Assembly (NCBI RefSeq): GCF_026213295.1
Contig: NC_079420.1
Location: 6,887,283 to 6,951,282, forward strand
Source: Gadus chalcogrammus
Taxonomy: Eukaryota > Chordata > Actinopteri > Gadiformes > Gadidae
Reading direction: 5' to 3'
Length of the DNA stretch: 64,000 bases
The notes below the pieces were generated by a model. The model saw only the letters and a list, made by a program, of their open reading frames with translations, ran no database searches and had not been told where the DNA came from. Positions 1-49,100 of the stretch are shown here, piece after piece. Position numbers and translations under genes: made by a program. How positions within the stretch are numbered: the first letter of the stretch is position 1; each line of letters starts with the position of its first letter.

Positions 1-3
1 TAG

Positions 4-36530
<36,527 letters not shown>

Positions 36531-38567
36531 ATAGGCCTACATGTGTTTTTTACTGCACCGTAAAAACATGTCCGGGTTGTTATATTTATATAAAGATGTT
36601 GTCTTTTGCCAGAATTGCCCAAAGTATACCAAATCATCACATGGTTTAAAAGGCCCCTATTTTACCTCCCGAACGTCAGTCAAAACAGTTTGCAAAATGG
36701 AACCTTTAGTGACATCGCACTATGGTCCACTCAGATGTCTGACAACAGCTGTATCAGCATACCAGTTGTTTATCCAACTATCCTCAAGATCAGATTAGTG
36801 TGCATTAGCAGAGCTTAAACCCAATGTTTAACTAATGTTTAACCTCTCCTGAGCAACATCATCATTATATCACAATTCATGGAAATATGACCTAACTCAT
36901 TTGAATGGTAGCTTGCCCTGAACTCCATAACAAAACAAAGCGAAACGTATATCTAATCAATATAAAAAAATATATATATCTTACTTTTTGGTTGGGCTGA
37001 AACAGCGCAGCAGTCATAGGAGCGCTATGAGCTGAGGGACGGAGACGTCATAGCACCTATCTCAATCCGTTGCTTAGCAACTCATCAGTGTCCCTCCTGT
37101 CTCATCGCAGGGTCAATCAAGTTAATAAAGTGTGCCAGCCGTTTACCGTTGGCACGGCCGCATGCACTATCCAGACCCTGATTGGTTGGTAGGTCTACAT
37201 ATGCTTCCAATTTACCAACGTCGAAATTATCCCTCCTCGCATTTCGTGTTCGTTTAATCCAAAAACAAATAATCGTGTTTTTATTATCATTTTAAGTTCC
37301 CATGCTCACATAAGCTACACAGCTTGATGAGCGACGTGTATCTTGCTGTGTATGTTCCTTGACGTCAGTCACACGCCTGACTTGGTACTAAATATCTAAT
37401 CTATGGTGATTTCACCAAGGCCTCACCGCAGGGAGCTTTCCGCTAAACTTTGTTGGGAAGATGGCTGGATGGAGGTTTTCTCCTGGAAGCTTCTCGCTGT
37501 GAGGGAAAGACAGACATCTTTAATGAGCAAGATGAACAGAAGCCCACATAGTGCACGCCAAGGACTGATGTGTATGAGTGCAGCCCTACTTGGACCACAA
37601 CCACTCTTCACTTGGTTTCAACACATTCACCACCAGTGCTATGGCTTGTTCCAAAACGTGTACCATGAGAACTTGTTGTACAATGTGCTTCAGAACAATA
37701 AGAGCAACACTTGCATGTGTGTGTCAAGAAGAACTAGAATCAAATACGAAATTACAAATCGTTCTTCAGAGATGAGACATCAATGATATCATTGATTGGT
37801 CATTGTCCATAAATGAATTTGCTACATTAGAGTTGGAGGATTGATAGATTCTCCAGACTTATTCAGGATAAGACTACAAAAGGTTTGAGATTTCCACTGT
37901 TTGTAGCCTACTATTTTAAATAAATGCATTTAGCAGGAACAGCTAACTTTGCCATTACCACAAAATAACAATGTGTTGCAAATTCAATATAGGTCAAATA
38001 TGTATGCCTATGTTTATTAGATTACTAGATTCCTGTAGGAAAACATCCTCATAATTGATGTAAATACCAAACATTATAAACCGCCCAAAATGGGTCTCTG
38101 GCCGGAGTCTAGGTCAAATTTGGGCGACTCGTAGAGGTTATTATGTTGTAGCTCTCAATGACGACCACTAGATAGAGGTAGAGTATAACAATATTATATT
38201 TTCAATCGACAAAAATGAGTGAGGGAAAAGGTTGATCCCAGCGAAAAAAAAGTAGTGCGAAAAAGGTTAATGAGAATGACAAAATCAATATAAAATAGTG
38301 ATAGAAAAAGATGGAGAACGAAGTAATCTAGACAAAGGTGTGAGAGATAAATGGTGCGGAGATGATCGGCTATCGAGAATGAAGGTGACGAGAAAAGAGA
38401 TGGCAGAACAAATGGAGAACATCGAGAAAAAAGTGATTGAATAACAATTCGATAAGGATAGGTGGATAGATGGATAGAATAATAAATAAAGAGAGAAACA
38501 AATATAGATATAAATAAAGATGGATAGAAGAAGAAGAAAAAAATAACCCAAAAAATGTTTTCCGAGA
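36531..38567. other. Intergenic: nothing recognised
   Basis: AT-rich; GATA/TAGA-like degenerate repeats at about 38450-38525. Confidence 0.4.
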
Positions 38568-38570
38568 TTG

Positions 38571-39166
38571 CTTCCTGACAGTCCTTCACTTACCATATAA
38601 TCACAAAGGAAAAAATCACCAGTAGGCCTATTCTCCTCCACTGCATTGCGGTATTGATCACCATAACAAGGCCTACTGCTATCTCTACTTTTTTATACTC
38701 ATGTAGTGACAAGGTTTTCTGCAGCCAGCCAACAAAATAAAGTTCTTACTCCCTAAGACCTGAAGAGGTCCCTGTTGCCCAAAGTATTTATATTCTATAC
38801 AAAATGATACACCTGGAAACAGATTGATCACGTAAAATATTGCCTGTGTTATCCAATCAACCGACAGTCAAGACGCTCTAGGTAGCCTAATATCTCTGAG
38901 CATTTGAAAACTATTTAAATCCATGCTGCATTGATCCATAACCTGTTGTTGACAAGGTTAACTGTCATCCATCAACCCTCTGAAAGCTCTTTCAACTTTT
39001 TCCGACTACATGGTAGGTTCTGTTTCCTTCAGTCGCTTCTATAAGACATCTTGGCTATAGTAGATACATTCAACTTTTATAGATGATTTTCTTAAACCTC
39101 TTCCACTCCATGGACATTAACTCATAAAACATTTAAATAATTATGGGAAAGGCAATGGGAGTGGTT

Positions 39167-39240
<74 letters not shown>
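38571..39240. repeat. Left copy of a directly repeated segment (about 650 bp)
   Basis: Matches 54550-55200 in the same orientation with few substitutions and small indels. Shared blocks include TTTTATACTCATGTAGTGAC at 38691 and 54661 and GACCTGAAGAGGTCCCTGTT. Both copies end in GGTTACGC followed by a CA tract. Confidence 0.95.
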
Positions 39241-39254
<14 letters not shown>

Positions 39255-39257
39255 CCT

Positions 39258-39325
<68 letters not shown>

Positions 39326-39350
39326 CACCCCTCACACACACACACAAGCA
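39169..39350. repeat. (CA)n microsatellite
   Basis: Two CA blocks split by AAACCCTCT, then AAAAGCACCCCT and more CA. Confidence 0.96.
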
Positions 39351-39797
39351 CAAGCACACCAAAATACTCCTCTGTACCTGTGGGCAAAAAATTTCACTTC
39401 CGGCTCCCTCCCTGCAGTCCACCGGATGTAAGTATGTTCAGAAACCTCCTCAGGAGGGGTATTGGATTAACTACTGTTAAGTACTAGTTGTTGCGTGGCT
39501 TTCTGCCAAAATGTCTTTCTTCCCCCGATTATCAGAAGATATATTGAAATTATTTTCATTTTCATTTAATCATTAAGGCAGACACTTGTCTGCCTCAAGT
39601 AAAAAATATAAATCTTTGGTTAAATAAATGAATGAACATACATGAAGCTACACATACTCAGCTCAGAGCTCAGCACTCCAAGACAATGTGATTTGCAATG
39701 GGTATTTCTGAAATTCTCTTTACATCCCGAGAGCAATCTATAAATCTGTAAATCAAATGCGCAATCTCCAAATGCTCTGGTTGTTCTCTCTCTCTCT

Positions 39798-41254
39798 CTA
39801 GGTCGTCCTCAGACGAGCCCTCCATCGTTGCTTCCAGTCATCCCGATTCTCCATACATCTGGCCAGTTCATTGGTACTTTGCGCTCCTGCATCCTTCTTG
39901 AGTACATCCACGAATGTGAGTCTAGGACGTCCTCGAGACCGATGCCCATGGGTTGGTTCCCACAGTACCAATTTGCTGGCTTGCAGCTCTTGGTGTCTTT
40001 GGCAGTGTCCTGCCAGTCTCATTCTCCTGGCAGCTACTTTCTCACTCACCCTTGGTATTCCTTCATACAGGATCCTGTTGGTAACATGTGTACTCTTGCT
40101 GATGTTAAGTACTGCACGCAGCATTCTGGTGTAGCACCCGTCTAAAGACTTCTGCAAGGTTGGCTTCAGGGACCAGCATTCGCTGCCGTAGAGGAGAACA
40201 GACTCTACCGTTGCATTGAAGAAGCTGAGTTTGATTTGACGGGGGAGGTTGGAGTTCCACACACAGGTCATGCCGCTCAGGGCCCTCCATGCGAGTGCCT
40301 TCCTCACCTTTAGGTCCTGCTCGGTTGAGTTGACCCATGAGCCCAGATACTTGAAGTCCTCGACTTCCTTCAGCACAGTGCCACCAGTTGTTGTCAGCGG
40401 TTGATGCTCCGGTGAGATGTTGTAGGTGATGACCTTTGTTTTCTTGGCATTTAGCCTAAGGCCAACCTTGGCACACTCCAGCTCCACTCTGTTCAGGAGT
40501 TCCTGTGCTTGCTCCACGTTGTTGGAGAGCAGGCTGATGTCATCCGCGTAGTCCAGGTCTGTCAGGAGAACTGCAGGGTGTCGCTTTGACCTCCTTGGGG
40601 TTAGGGTGAAGCCGAGGCCCTGCTCCCGCCCACTAATGGCTTTTCTGAGCGCATAATCCAGGACAATGATGAAGAGGAAGGGGGCTAGTGTGTCCCCTTG
40701 CATTACTCCAGCCAGGATATCAAACTCCTCAGTGCTGCCATCTGGGGTAACCACCTTGGACCTTGTTCCTGCGTACATGGTCTCAATAGCCCGGAGTAGG
40801 TTGGGAGGAACACCATAGGCCTTAAGGATCTTCACCATCGTGCCTCTGTGGATCGAATCAAATGCCTTTTTGAAGTCGATAAAGCACAGTACAGCTGTCA
40901 GGTTATCCTTCTTCACCTCCTCGATCATTCTCCTTAGTGCCAGGATCTGGGCTGTGGTGCTTCTCCTCTCGCGAAAGCCATTTTGGTTCTCCCTCAGGTG
41001 AGGGTCGATGGCGTCCTGTTTAGTATCATGCGGTTGTATATCTTTGCCGTGATACATGTCAGGCTGATGCCCCGGTAGTTGTCCGGCTTTGAGAGGTCTC
41101 CTGATTTATGCACTGGGATGATGTTGGAGAGAGACCATACTTCAGGCAGTTTGTTTTGCAGTAGCTCTTGGTTGGAAAACTCCAGCATGATGTCATCGAG
41201 GTCACAGTTCTTTAAAACCTCTGAGGGTATCTGGTTGTTGGATACTTTCAAAAT
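39798..41254 (-). pseudogene. Non-LTR retrotransposon reverse transcriptase, 5'-truncated and frameshifted
   Basis: Main open frame 41057-39798 (419 residues), with its N-terminal neighbour in another frame at 41251-40994. Visible RT motifs: NYRGISLTC and KIYNRMILN in the first frame, then QNGFRERRST, FIDFKKAFDS (residues 60-69), GVMQGDTLAPFLF (117-129) and the catalytic YADD at 170-173 (about 40539-40550). The tail has FKYLGSWV and RGRPRLTF. A frameshift lies near 41012-41024. Homology stops at about 41255 beside a TAG, so endonuclease and N-terminus are missing: usual 5' truncation. The 3' end runs into a short GA tract (CT on plus). The style resembles RTE-like LINEs, but the clade is not certain. 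It is unlikely to be active. Confidence 0.92.
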
Positions 41255-41257
41255 CTA

Positions 41258-42067
41258 GCTTACTCTGCCTTGTTTCTCCAAATTCCCTACACTATATATT
41301 TTTTATGTTCCGAAATACAACCATGACACTTTTTTTTAGAATGACCGCGTGAAATTAATTAGCATTCTGTGAAGGCCGAAAATGTCAAAACAATAACCAA
41401 CAATGTTTATAGACATGCCAACAGGGACATATATTCGAATGACAATAAATTCTTGAAAGCCAATTTTTGTTCCAGTAATCCATGTAAAAGCTAAAATGAG
41501 CAATTGCCAAATAAATATTACATACTCAACCAATGTCTGTGTTTGACAAATGTCAGACACCCTTACCCTAACATTTCAAAAGCAAGGCTATTGAAATGTG
41601 TTATTATTGCAAAGACTTTTTGAGGTATAACGGTGTAGATAAAAAATCAACAAAAGGGCATACATACATTCATGTATGAACATGTGGCCATGTAACACGT
41701 GAATGTGACTTTTATACAGATAACTAGTGGAAAAACAAACTCAGACGAAAGCAACGCGGATGACACCAGAGTGAATCTGCTTATTGTGGTTTGTTGAGCA
41801 ACGTCAGTGATGTAAACCACGTGGTTTGTTTCTTAGTACAAAGCTGTTTTGAAACATCACCTAGATTTACTCAGGCACACACAGAGAACTGAGAAAAGAC
41901 ACTTGGCCGACCCACTTCCCCTTCCTGTCAACAGCACGGTTCCTGGTTTTGGGTTCCGTCTTGAAGATTTTCATCATTGGTTGATCTACTTATACTCCCA
42001 GTAAAAATGTCCCTTGACTGAATCGACAGCGCGAACCAGACACGGGATTACCTGCCTAGGATAAATC
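41258..42067. other. Between LINE and Ig copy: nothing recognised
   Basis: AT-rich; no clear promoter motif. The last about 60 bp could be 5'UTR. Confidence 0.35.
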
Positions 42068-42840
42068 ATGATGGTGTGCGATGATTACCGACTCTTTGTG
42101 CTCCTCCTGACCACATCCTCCATCGTTGCAGCGGTAAGCGAGGAGACTCTTAACGTCTACGCTCTGCTCGGCAGCAACCTAACCTTATCGCTCGGCCAAA
42201 AGCTGCTGAGCTACCAGGATACATTGCGGTGGACACAAAACAACAAAGTCATCTTCAGTAGGTTGTTCGGAGTCGTCCGCCCGGGTAAGCCGACGGACGT
42301 CGACGCGGCTGGATCCCTCCAGCTGCTCAACCTCAGCGACTCCAGCGCTGGGGACTACAAGGCAGACGTGTACGACAGGACCGGTGTGCGCGTCAATGGC
42401 TGGAGCGGAAAGGTGTACGTGGTCGAGAAAGTGTCGACGCCTGTGGTGACGTTTCTGTGCGGTTCTAGCGGCGCCACGGCCACACTGAAATGCGACGTTC
42501 GCAACCCGAAACACGTGGTCTTCGCCTGGACCCACGAAGGTCAGCTCCTTACAGGGGAAACAAAGCCCACGCTGAGCGTGTCTTTGGCGAAGTTCAAGGG
42601 CAATAAAGTTTTTGGCTGCAGTGTGAGTAACAGCGCAAGCAAAGCCCAGAGTAACGCTGTCCAGTTAAAGTGCAAGCCGCCGCCGCCACTGCCTCCGCCG
42701 ACTCCGAAGGACTACTGCTTTAAAGCCAGCACAGTAATGGCCGCGGTCGGATTATGCTGCTCTTCATCATCACCGTAGTCGCATGTTCCCAACAGAAGAA
42801 GGTGCCGACGCCGGAACAGCAAGGGAAATTTTATTCATGA
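42068..42840 (+). pseudogene. Intronless CD2/SLAM-like Ig-superfamily copy, frameshifted in the membrane segment
   Basis: One open frame of 236 residues (stop TAG 42776-42778). It shows a signal peptide (1 to about 22, LFVLLLTTSSIVAA), and an N-terminal Ig V-like domain (about 26-120: LRW, sequons NLT and NLS, AGDYKADVYD) without the usual Cys pair, as in the CD2 family. Next is a membrane-proximal C2-type domain with four cysteines (131, 142, 184, 202), then a Pro-rich stalk (204-213). The expected membrane helix begins at about 219 but breaks at 42749-42754. It continues one frame over as MLLFIITVVAC plus a 17-residue tail ending at TGA 42838-42840. CD2-family genes normally have an intron per domain, so this looks like a retrocopy. 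As it stands it would give a soluble or poorly anchored protein. Expression unknown. Confidence 0.82.
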
Positions 42841-42890
42841 CGACCAATAAAAAAACAACAGTGTTGTTGAACACCAACATGCTTATGTAA
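42829..42890 (-). repeat. Single inverted minisatellite monomer at the 3' end of the Ig copy
   Basis: TTCATGACGACCAATAAA and AACAACAGTGTT are the reverse complement of the array monomer that starts at 43168. The TGA ending the ancestral Ig frame and an AATAAA lie within it. Confidence 0.9.
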
Positions 42891-43167
42891 AATCAGCATA
42901 GTACCATATTCAGCTATGGACAGTTCTGTGTTGTGCTTCATAGCCTACGTCAGCCTACACAGACAATGTTCTAAATAAAATGAAATGATAATATCATAAA
43001 TATCATAAAAAGGGTGGATGTCAATAATTTAATGAAAAATCATGTTGTATGATAAAATTATGCAAAAAAAATAAAATATTGATTTGTTCAGAAAACGTTC
43101 TCACTTGCAGTTACAGCCAGGGGCCGCCAGGGGGGGTGCTGCAGCACCCTAAGCACCACCCACTTCC

Positions 43168-46100
43168 CGCGTACCTGGGTAACACTGTTGCTTTTGATTG
43201 GTCGTCATGAAAAAAAACATAAGGGGTAACGCTGTTGTTTTTTATTGGTCGTCATGAAAAAAACAAAAGGGGTAAAACTGTCGATATTTATCAAATAAAA
43301 CATAGGGGGTAACACTGTTGTTTTTCTTTGGTCGTTATGAAAAAAAACACAAGGGGTAACACTGTCGTTTTAATCAAATGAAACATGAGGGGTAACACTG
43401 TCGTTTTTATCAAATGGAACATGAGGGGTGACACTGTCATTTTTCTTTGGCCGTCATGAAAAAAACCATAAGGGGTAACACTGTTGTTTTTTATTGGTCG
43501 TCATGAAAAAAATCATAAGGGGTAACACTGTTGTTTTTTATTGGTCGCCATGAAAAAAACAAAAGGGGTAAAACTGTCGATATTTATCAAATAAAACATA
43601 GGGGGTAACACTGTTGTTTTTTATTGGTCGTCATGAAAAAAAAAAAAGGGGTAAAACTGTCGATATTTATCAAATAAAACATAGGGGGTAACACTGTTGT
43701 TTTTCTTTGGTCGTCATGAAAAAAAACACAAGGGGTAACACTGTCGTTTTAATCAAATGAAACATGAGGGGTAACACTGTCGTTTTTATCAAATCAAACA
43801 TGAGGGGTGACACTGTCATTTTTCTTTGGCCGTCATGAAAAAAACCATAAGGGGTAACACTGTTGTTTTTTATTGGTCGTCATGAAAAAAATCATAAGCG
43901 GTAACACTGTTGTTTTTTATTGGTCGTCATGAAAAAAAACATAAGGGGTAACACTGTTGTTTTTCATTGGTCGTCATGAAAAAAAACATAAGGGGTAACA
44001 CTGTTGTTTTTTATTGGTCGTCATGAAAAAAAACATAAGGGGTAACAATGTTGTCTTTGTCAAATAAAATATACGGGGTAACACTGTCGTTTTTTATTGG
44101 TCGTCATAAAAAAAACCATAAGGGAAATAATAGAAATACAAACATACATTTTAATGTCATGTATATCCTCTTTAGTGATGATTGATTATTGTATGTTGTC
44201 ATCGCCACAGTGGTGCAGTGGAGTGCACTCTACCTAACCCCCTGGAGACCGGGGTTCAAGTCCGGATGATGTCCTCTGTTGGAAGACTCTTATCTCTATT
44301 TCATGCGAATTATAAAGTCAAGTAAAAACATTTAGAAGATTTTTTTCAGTGTCTTGATGGTGCATTGATAAGTTCGGAGGTTAACACTCGAAACAGCTCA
44401 GGTTCAGATCCCCGCAAAAACGTAGACAGGGGTACCACAGTGGTTTTTTATTGGAAAACATGAGGGGTAACTCTGTCGTTTTTTATCGGCCCTCATGAAA
44501 TAAACATAAGGGGTAACACTGTCGATATTTATCAAATAAAACATTGGGGGTAACACTGTTGTTTTTCATAAGTCACCATGGGAAAAAAACATAAGGGGTA
44601 ACACTGTTGTTTTTCTTTGGTCGTCATGAAAAAAACATAAGGGGTAACACTGTTGTTTTTTATTGGTCGTCATGAAAAAGAACATAAGGGGTAACACTGT
44701 TGTTTTTCTTTGGTCGTCAAGGAAAAAACCACAAGGGGTAACACTCAGTTTTTTTATTGGTCGTCATGAAAAAAAACATAGGGGGTGACACTGTTGTTTT
44801 TCTTTGGTTGTCATGAAAAAAACCACAAGGGGTAACACTGTTGTTTTTTATTGGTGGTCATGAAAAAAAACATAAGGGGTAACAATGTTGTTTTTTATAG
44901 GTCGTCAGGAAAAAAAACATAAGGGGTAACACTGTTGTTTTTTTTATTGGTCGTCATGAAAAAAACATAGGGGGTAACACTGTTGTTTTTTATTGGTCGT
45001 CGTGAAAAACATAAGAACGTGAAAAACATAGGGGGTAACACTATTGTCTTTGTCAAATAAAATATAAGGGGTAATACTGTCGTATTTTATTGGTCGACAT
45101 GAAAAAAAACATATTTGAAAAAAAAAAAAAATTGTCCTTGACAAAAAAAATATAAGGGGTAACACTGTTGTTTTTTATTGGTCGTCATGAAAAAAAACAT
45201 AAGGGGTAACTGTTGTTTTTTATTAGTCATCATGAAAAAAAACATAAGGGGTAACACTGTTGTTTTTTATTGGTCGTCATGAAAAAAAACATGAGGGGTA
45301 ACACTGTTGTTTTTTTATTGGTCGTCATGAATAAAAACATAAGGGGTAACACTGTTGTTTTTTATTGATCGTCATGAAAAAAAACATAAGGGGTAACACT
45401 GTTGTCTTTGTCAAATAAAATATAAGGGGTAACACTGTTGTTTTTTATTGGTCGTCATGAAAAAAAACATAAGAGGTAACACTGTTGTTTTTTATTGGTT
45501 GTCATAAAAAAAACCACATTTTTTATTGGTCGTCATGAAAAAAAACATAAGGGGTAACACTGTAGTTTTTTATTGGTCGTCATGAAAAAAAACATGAGGG
45601 GTAACACTCTTGTTTTTCTTTGGTCGTCATGAAAAAAACATAAGAGGTAACACTGTTGTTTTTTATTGGTTGTCATAAAAAAAATACATTTTTTATTGGT
45701 CGTCATGAAAAAAAACATAAGGGGTAACACTCTAGTTTTTTATTGGTCGTCATGAAAAAAAACATGAGGGGTAACACTGTTGTTTTTCTTTGGTCGTCAT
45801 GAAAAAAACATAAGGGGTAACACTGTTGTTTTTTATTGGTCGTCATGAAAAAAAACATAAGGGGTAACACTGTTGTTTTTCATTGGTCGTCATGAAAAAA
45901 AGCATAAGGGGTAACACTGTTGTTTTTTATTGGTTGTCATGAAAAAAAAACACATTTTTTATTGGTCGTCATGAAAAAAAACATAAGGGGTAACACTGTT
46001 GCCTTTGTCAAAAAACATAAGGGGTAACACTGTTGTTTTTTATTGGTCGTCATGAAAAAAAAATACATTTTTTATAGGTCGTCAGGAAAAAAAACATAAG

Positions 46101-49100
46101 GGGTAACACTGTTGTTTTTTTATTGGTCGTCATGAAAAAAACATAGGGGGTAACACTGTTGTTTTTTATTGGTCGTCGTGAAAAACATAAGAACGTGAAA
46201 AACATAAGGGGTAACACTATTGTCTTTGTCAAATAAAATATAAGGGGTAACACTGTCGTATTTTATTGGTCGACATGAAAAAAAACATATTTGAAAAAAA
46301 AAAAAAATTGTCCTTGACAAAAAAATATAAGGGGTAACACTGTTGTTTTTTATTGGTCGTCATGAAAAAAAACATAAGGGGTAACTGTTGTTTTTTATTA
46401 GTCGTCATGAAAAAAACATAAGGGGTAACACTGTTGTTTTTTATTGGTCGTCATGAAAAAAAACATGAGGGGTAACACTGTTGTTTTTTTATTGGTCGTC
46501 ATGAATAAAAACATAAGGGGTAACACTGTTGTTTTTTATTGATCGTCATGAAAAAAAACATAAGGGGTAACACTGTTGTCTTTGTCAAATAAAATATAAG
46601 GGGTAACACTGTTGTTTTTTATTGGTCGTCATGAAAAAAAACATAAGAGGTAACACTGTTGTTTTTTATTGGTTGTCATAAAAAAAAACCACATTTTTTA
46701 TTGGTCGTCATGAAAAAAAACATAAGGGGTAACACTGTAGTTTTTTATTGGTCGTCATGAAAAAAAACATGAGGGGTAACACTCTTGTTTTTCTTTGGTC
46801 GTCATGAAAAAAACATAAGAGGTAACACTGTTGTTTTTTATTGGTTGTCATAAAAAAAATACATTTTTTATTGGTCGTCATGAAAAAAAACATAAGGGGT
46901 AACACTCTAGTTTTTTATTGGTCGTCATGAAAAAAAACATGAGGGGTAACACTGTTGTTTTTCTTTGGTCGTCATGAAAAAAACATAAGGGGTAACACTG
47001 TTGTTTTTTATTGGTCGTCATGAAAAAAAACATAAGGGGTAACACTGTTGTTTTTCATTGGTCGTCATGAAAAAAAGCATAAGGGGTAACACTGTTGTTT
47101 TTTATTGGTTGTCATGAAAAAAAAACACATTTTTTATTGGTCGTCATGAAAAAAAACATAAGGGGTAACACTGTTGCCTTTGTCAAAAAACATAAGGGGT
47201 AACACTGTTGTTTTTTATTGGTCGTCATGAAAAAAAAATACATTTTTTATAGGTCGTCAGGAAAAAAAAACATAAGGGGTAACACTGTTGTTTTTTTATT
47301 GGTCGTCATGAAAAAAACATAGGGGGTAACACTGTTGTTTTTTATTGGTCGTCGTGAAAAACATAAGAACGTGAAAAACATAAGGGGTAACACTATTGTC
47401 TTTGTCAAATAAAATATAAGGGGTAACACTGTCGTATTTTATTGGTCGACATGAAAAAAAACATATTTGAAAAAAAAAAAAATTGTCCTTGACAAAAAAA
47501 ATATAAGGGGTAACACTGTTGTTTTTTATTGGTCGTCATGAAAAAAAACATAAGGGGTAACTGTTGTTTTTTATTAGTCGTCATGAAAAAAAACATAAGG
47601 GGTAACACTGTTGTTTTTTATTGGTCGTCATGAAAAAAAACATGAGGGGTAACACTGTTGTTTTTTTATTGGTCGTCATGAATAAAAACATAAGGGGTAA
47701 CACTGTTGTTTTTTATTGATCGTCATGAAAAAAAACATAAGGGGTAACACTGTTGTCTTTGTCAAATAAAATATAAGGGGTAACACTGTCGTATTTTATT
47801 GGTCGTCATGAAAAAAAAAACATTTGAAGAAAAAAAAAAATTTGTCCTTGTCAAATAAAATATAAGGTGTAACACTGTTGTTTTTCATCAGTCACCATGG
47901 GAAAAAAACATAAGGGGTAACACTGTTGTTTTTCTTTGGTCGTCATGAAAAAAACATAAGAGGTAACACTGTTGTTTTTTATTGGTTGTCATAAAAAAAA
48001 TACATTTTTTATTGGTCGTCATGAAAAAAAACATAAGGGGTAACACTCTAGTTTTTTATTGGTCGTCATGAAAAAAAACATGAGGGGTAACACTGTTGTT
48101 TTTCTTTGGTCGTCATGAAAAAAACATAAGGGGTAACACTGTTGTTTTTTATTGGTCGTCATGAAAAAAAACATAAGGGGTAACACTGTTGTTTTTCATT
48201 GGTCGTCATGAAAAAAAGCATAAGGGGTAACACTGTTGTTTTTTATTGGTTGTCATGAAAAAAAAACACATTTTTTATTGGTCGTCATGAAAAAAAACAT
48301 AAGGCGTAACACTGTTGTCTTTGTCAAAAAACATAAGGGGTAACACTGTTGTTTTTTATTGGTCGTCATGAAAAAAAAATACATTTTTTATTGGTCGTCA
48401 TGAAAAAAAACATAAGGGGTAACACTGTTGTTTTTCTTTGGTCGTCATGAAAAAAACATAAGGGGTAACACTGTTGTTTTTCTTTGGTCGTCATGAAAAA
48501 AAAAAAAAAAAATGTATTGGTCGTCATGAAAAAAAACATAAGGGGTAACACTGTTGTTTTTCTTTGGTCGTCATAAAAAAAACATAAGGGGTAACACTGT
48601 TGTTTTTCTTTGGTCATCATGAAAAAAACATAAGGGGTAACACTGTTGTTTTTTATTGGTCGTCATAAAAAAAATACATTTTTTATTGGTCGTCATGAAA
48701 AAAAACATAAGGGGTAACACTCTAGTTTTTTATTGGTCGTCATGAAAAAAAACATGAGGGGTAACACTGTTGTTTTTCTTTGGTCGTCATGAAAAAAACA
48801 TAAGGGGTAACACTGTTGTTTTTTATTGGTCGTCATGAAAAAAAACATAAGGGGTAACACTGTTGTTTTTCATTGGTCGTCATGAAAAAAAGCATAAGGG
48901 GTAACACTGTTGTTTTTTATTGGTTGTCATGAAAAAAAAACACATTTTTTATTGGTCGTCATGAAAAAAAACATAAGGCGTAACACTGTTGCCTTTGTCA
49001 AAAAACATAAGGGGTAACACTGTTGTTTTTTATTGGTCGTCATGAAAAAAAAATACATTTTTTATAGGTCGTCAGGAAAAAAAACATAAGGGGTAACACT

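Noticed and set aside
38194..38641. Minus-strand open frames rich in Phe, Ile and Ser that look membrane-like
   Set aside because: They come from AT-rich degenerate GATA/TAGA repeats; no conserved features.
43200..43230. Telomere-like repeat because of AAGGGGTAAC
   Set aside because: The period is about 46 bp and the G-run is only one part of a complex unit.
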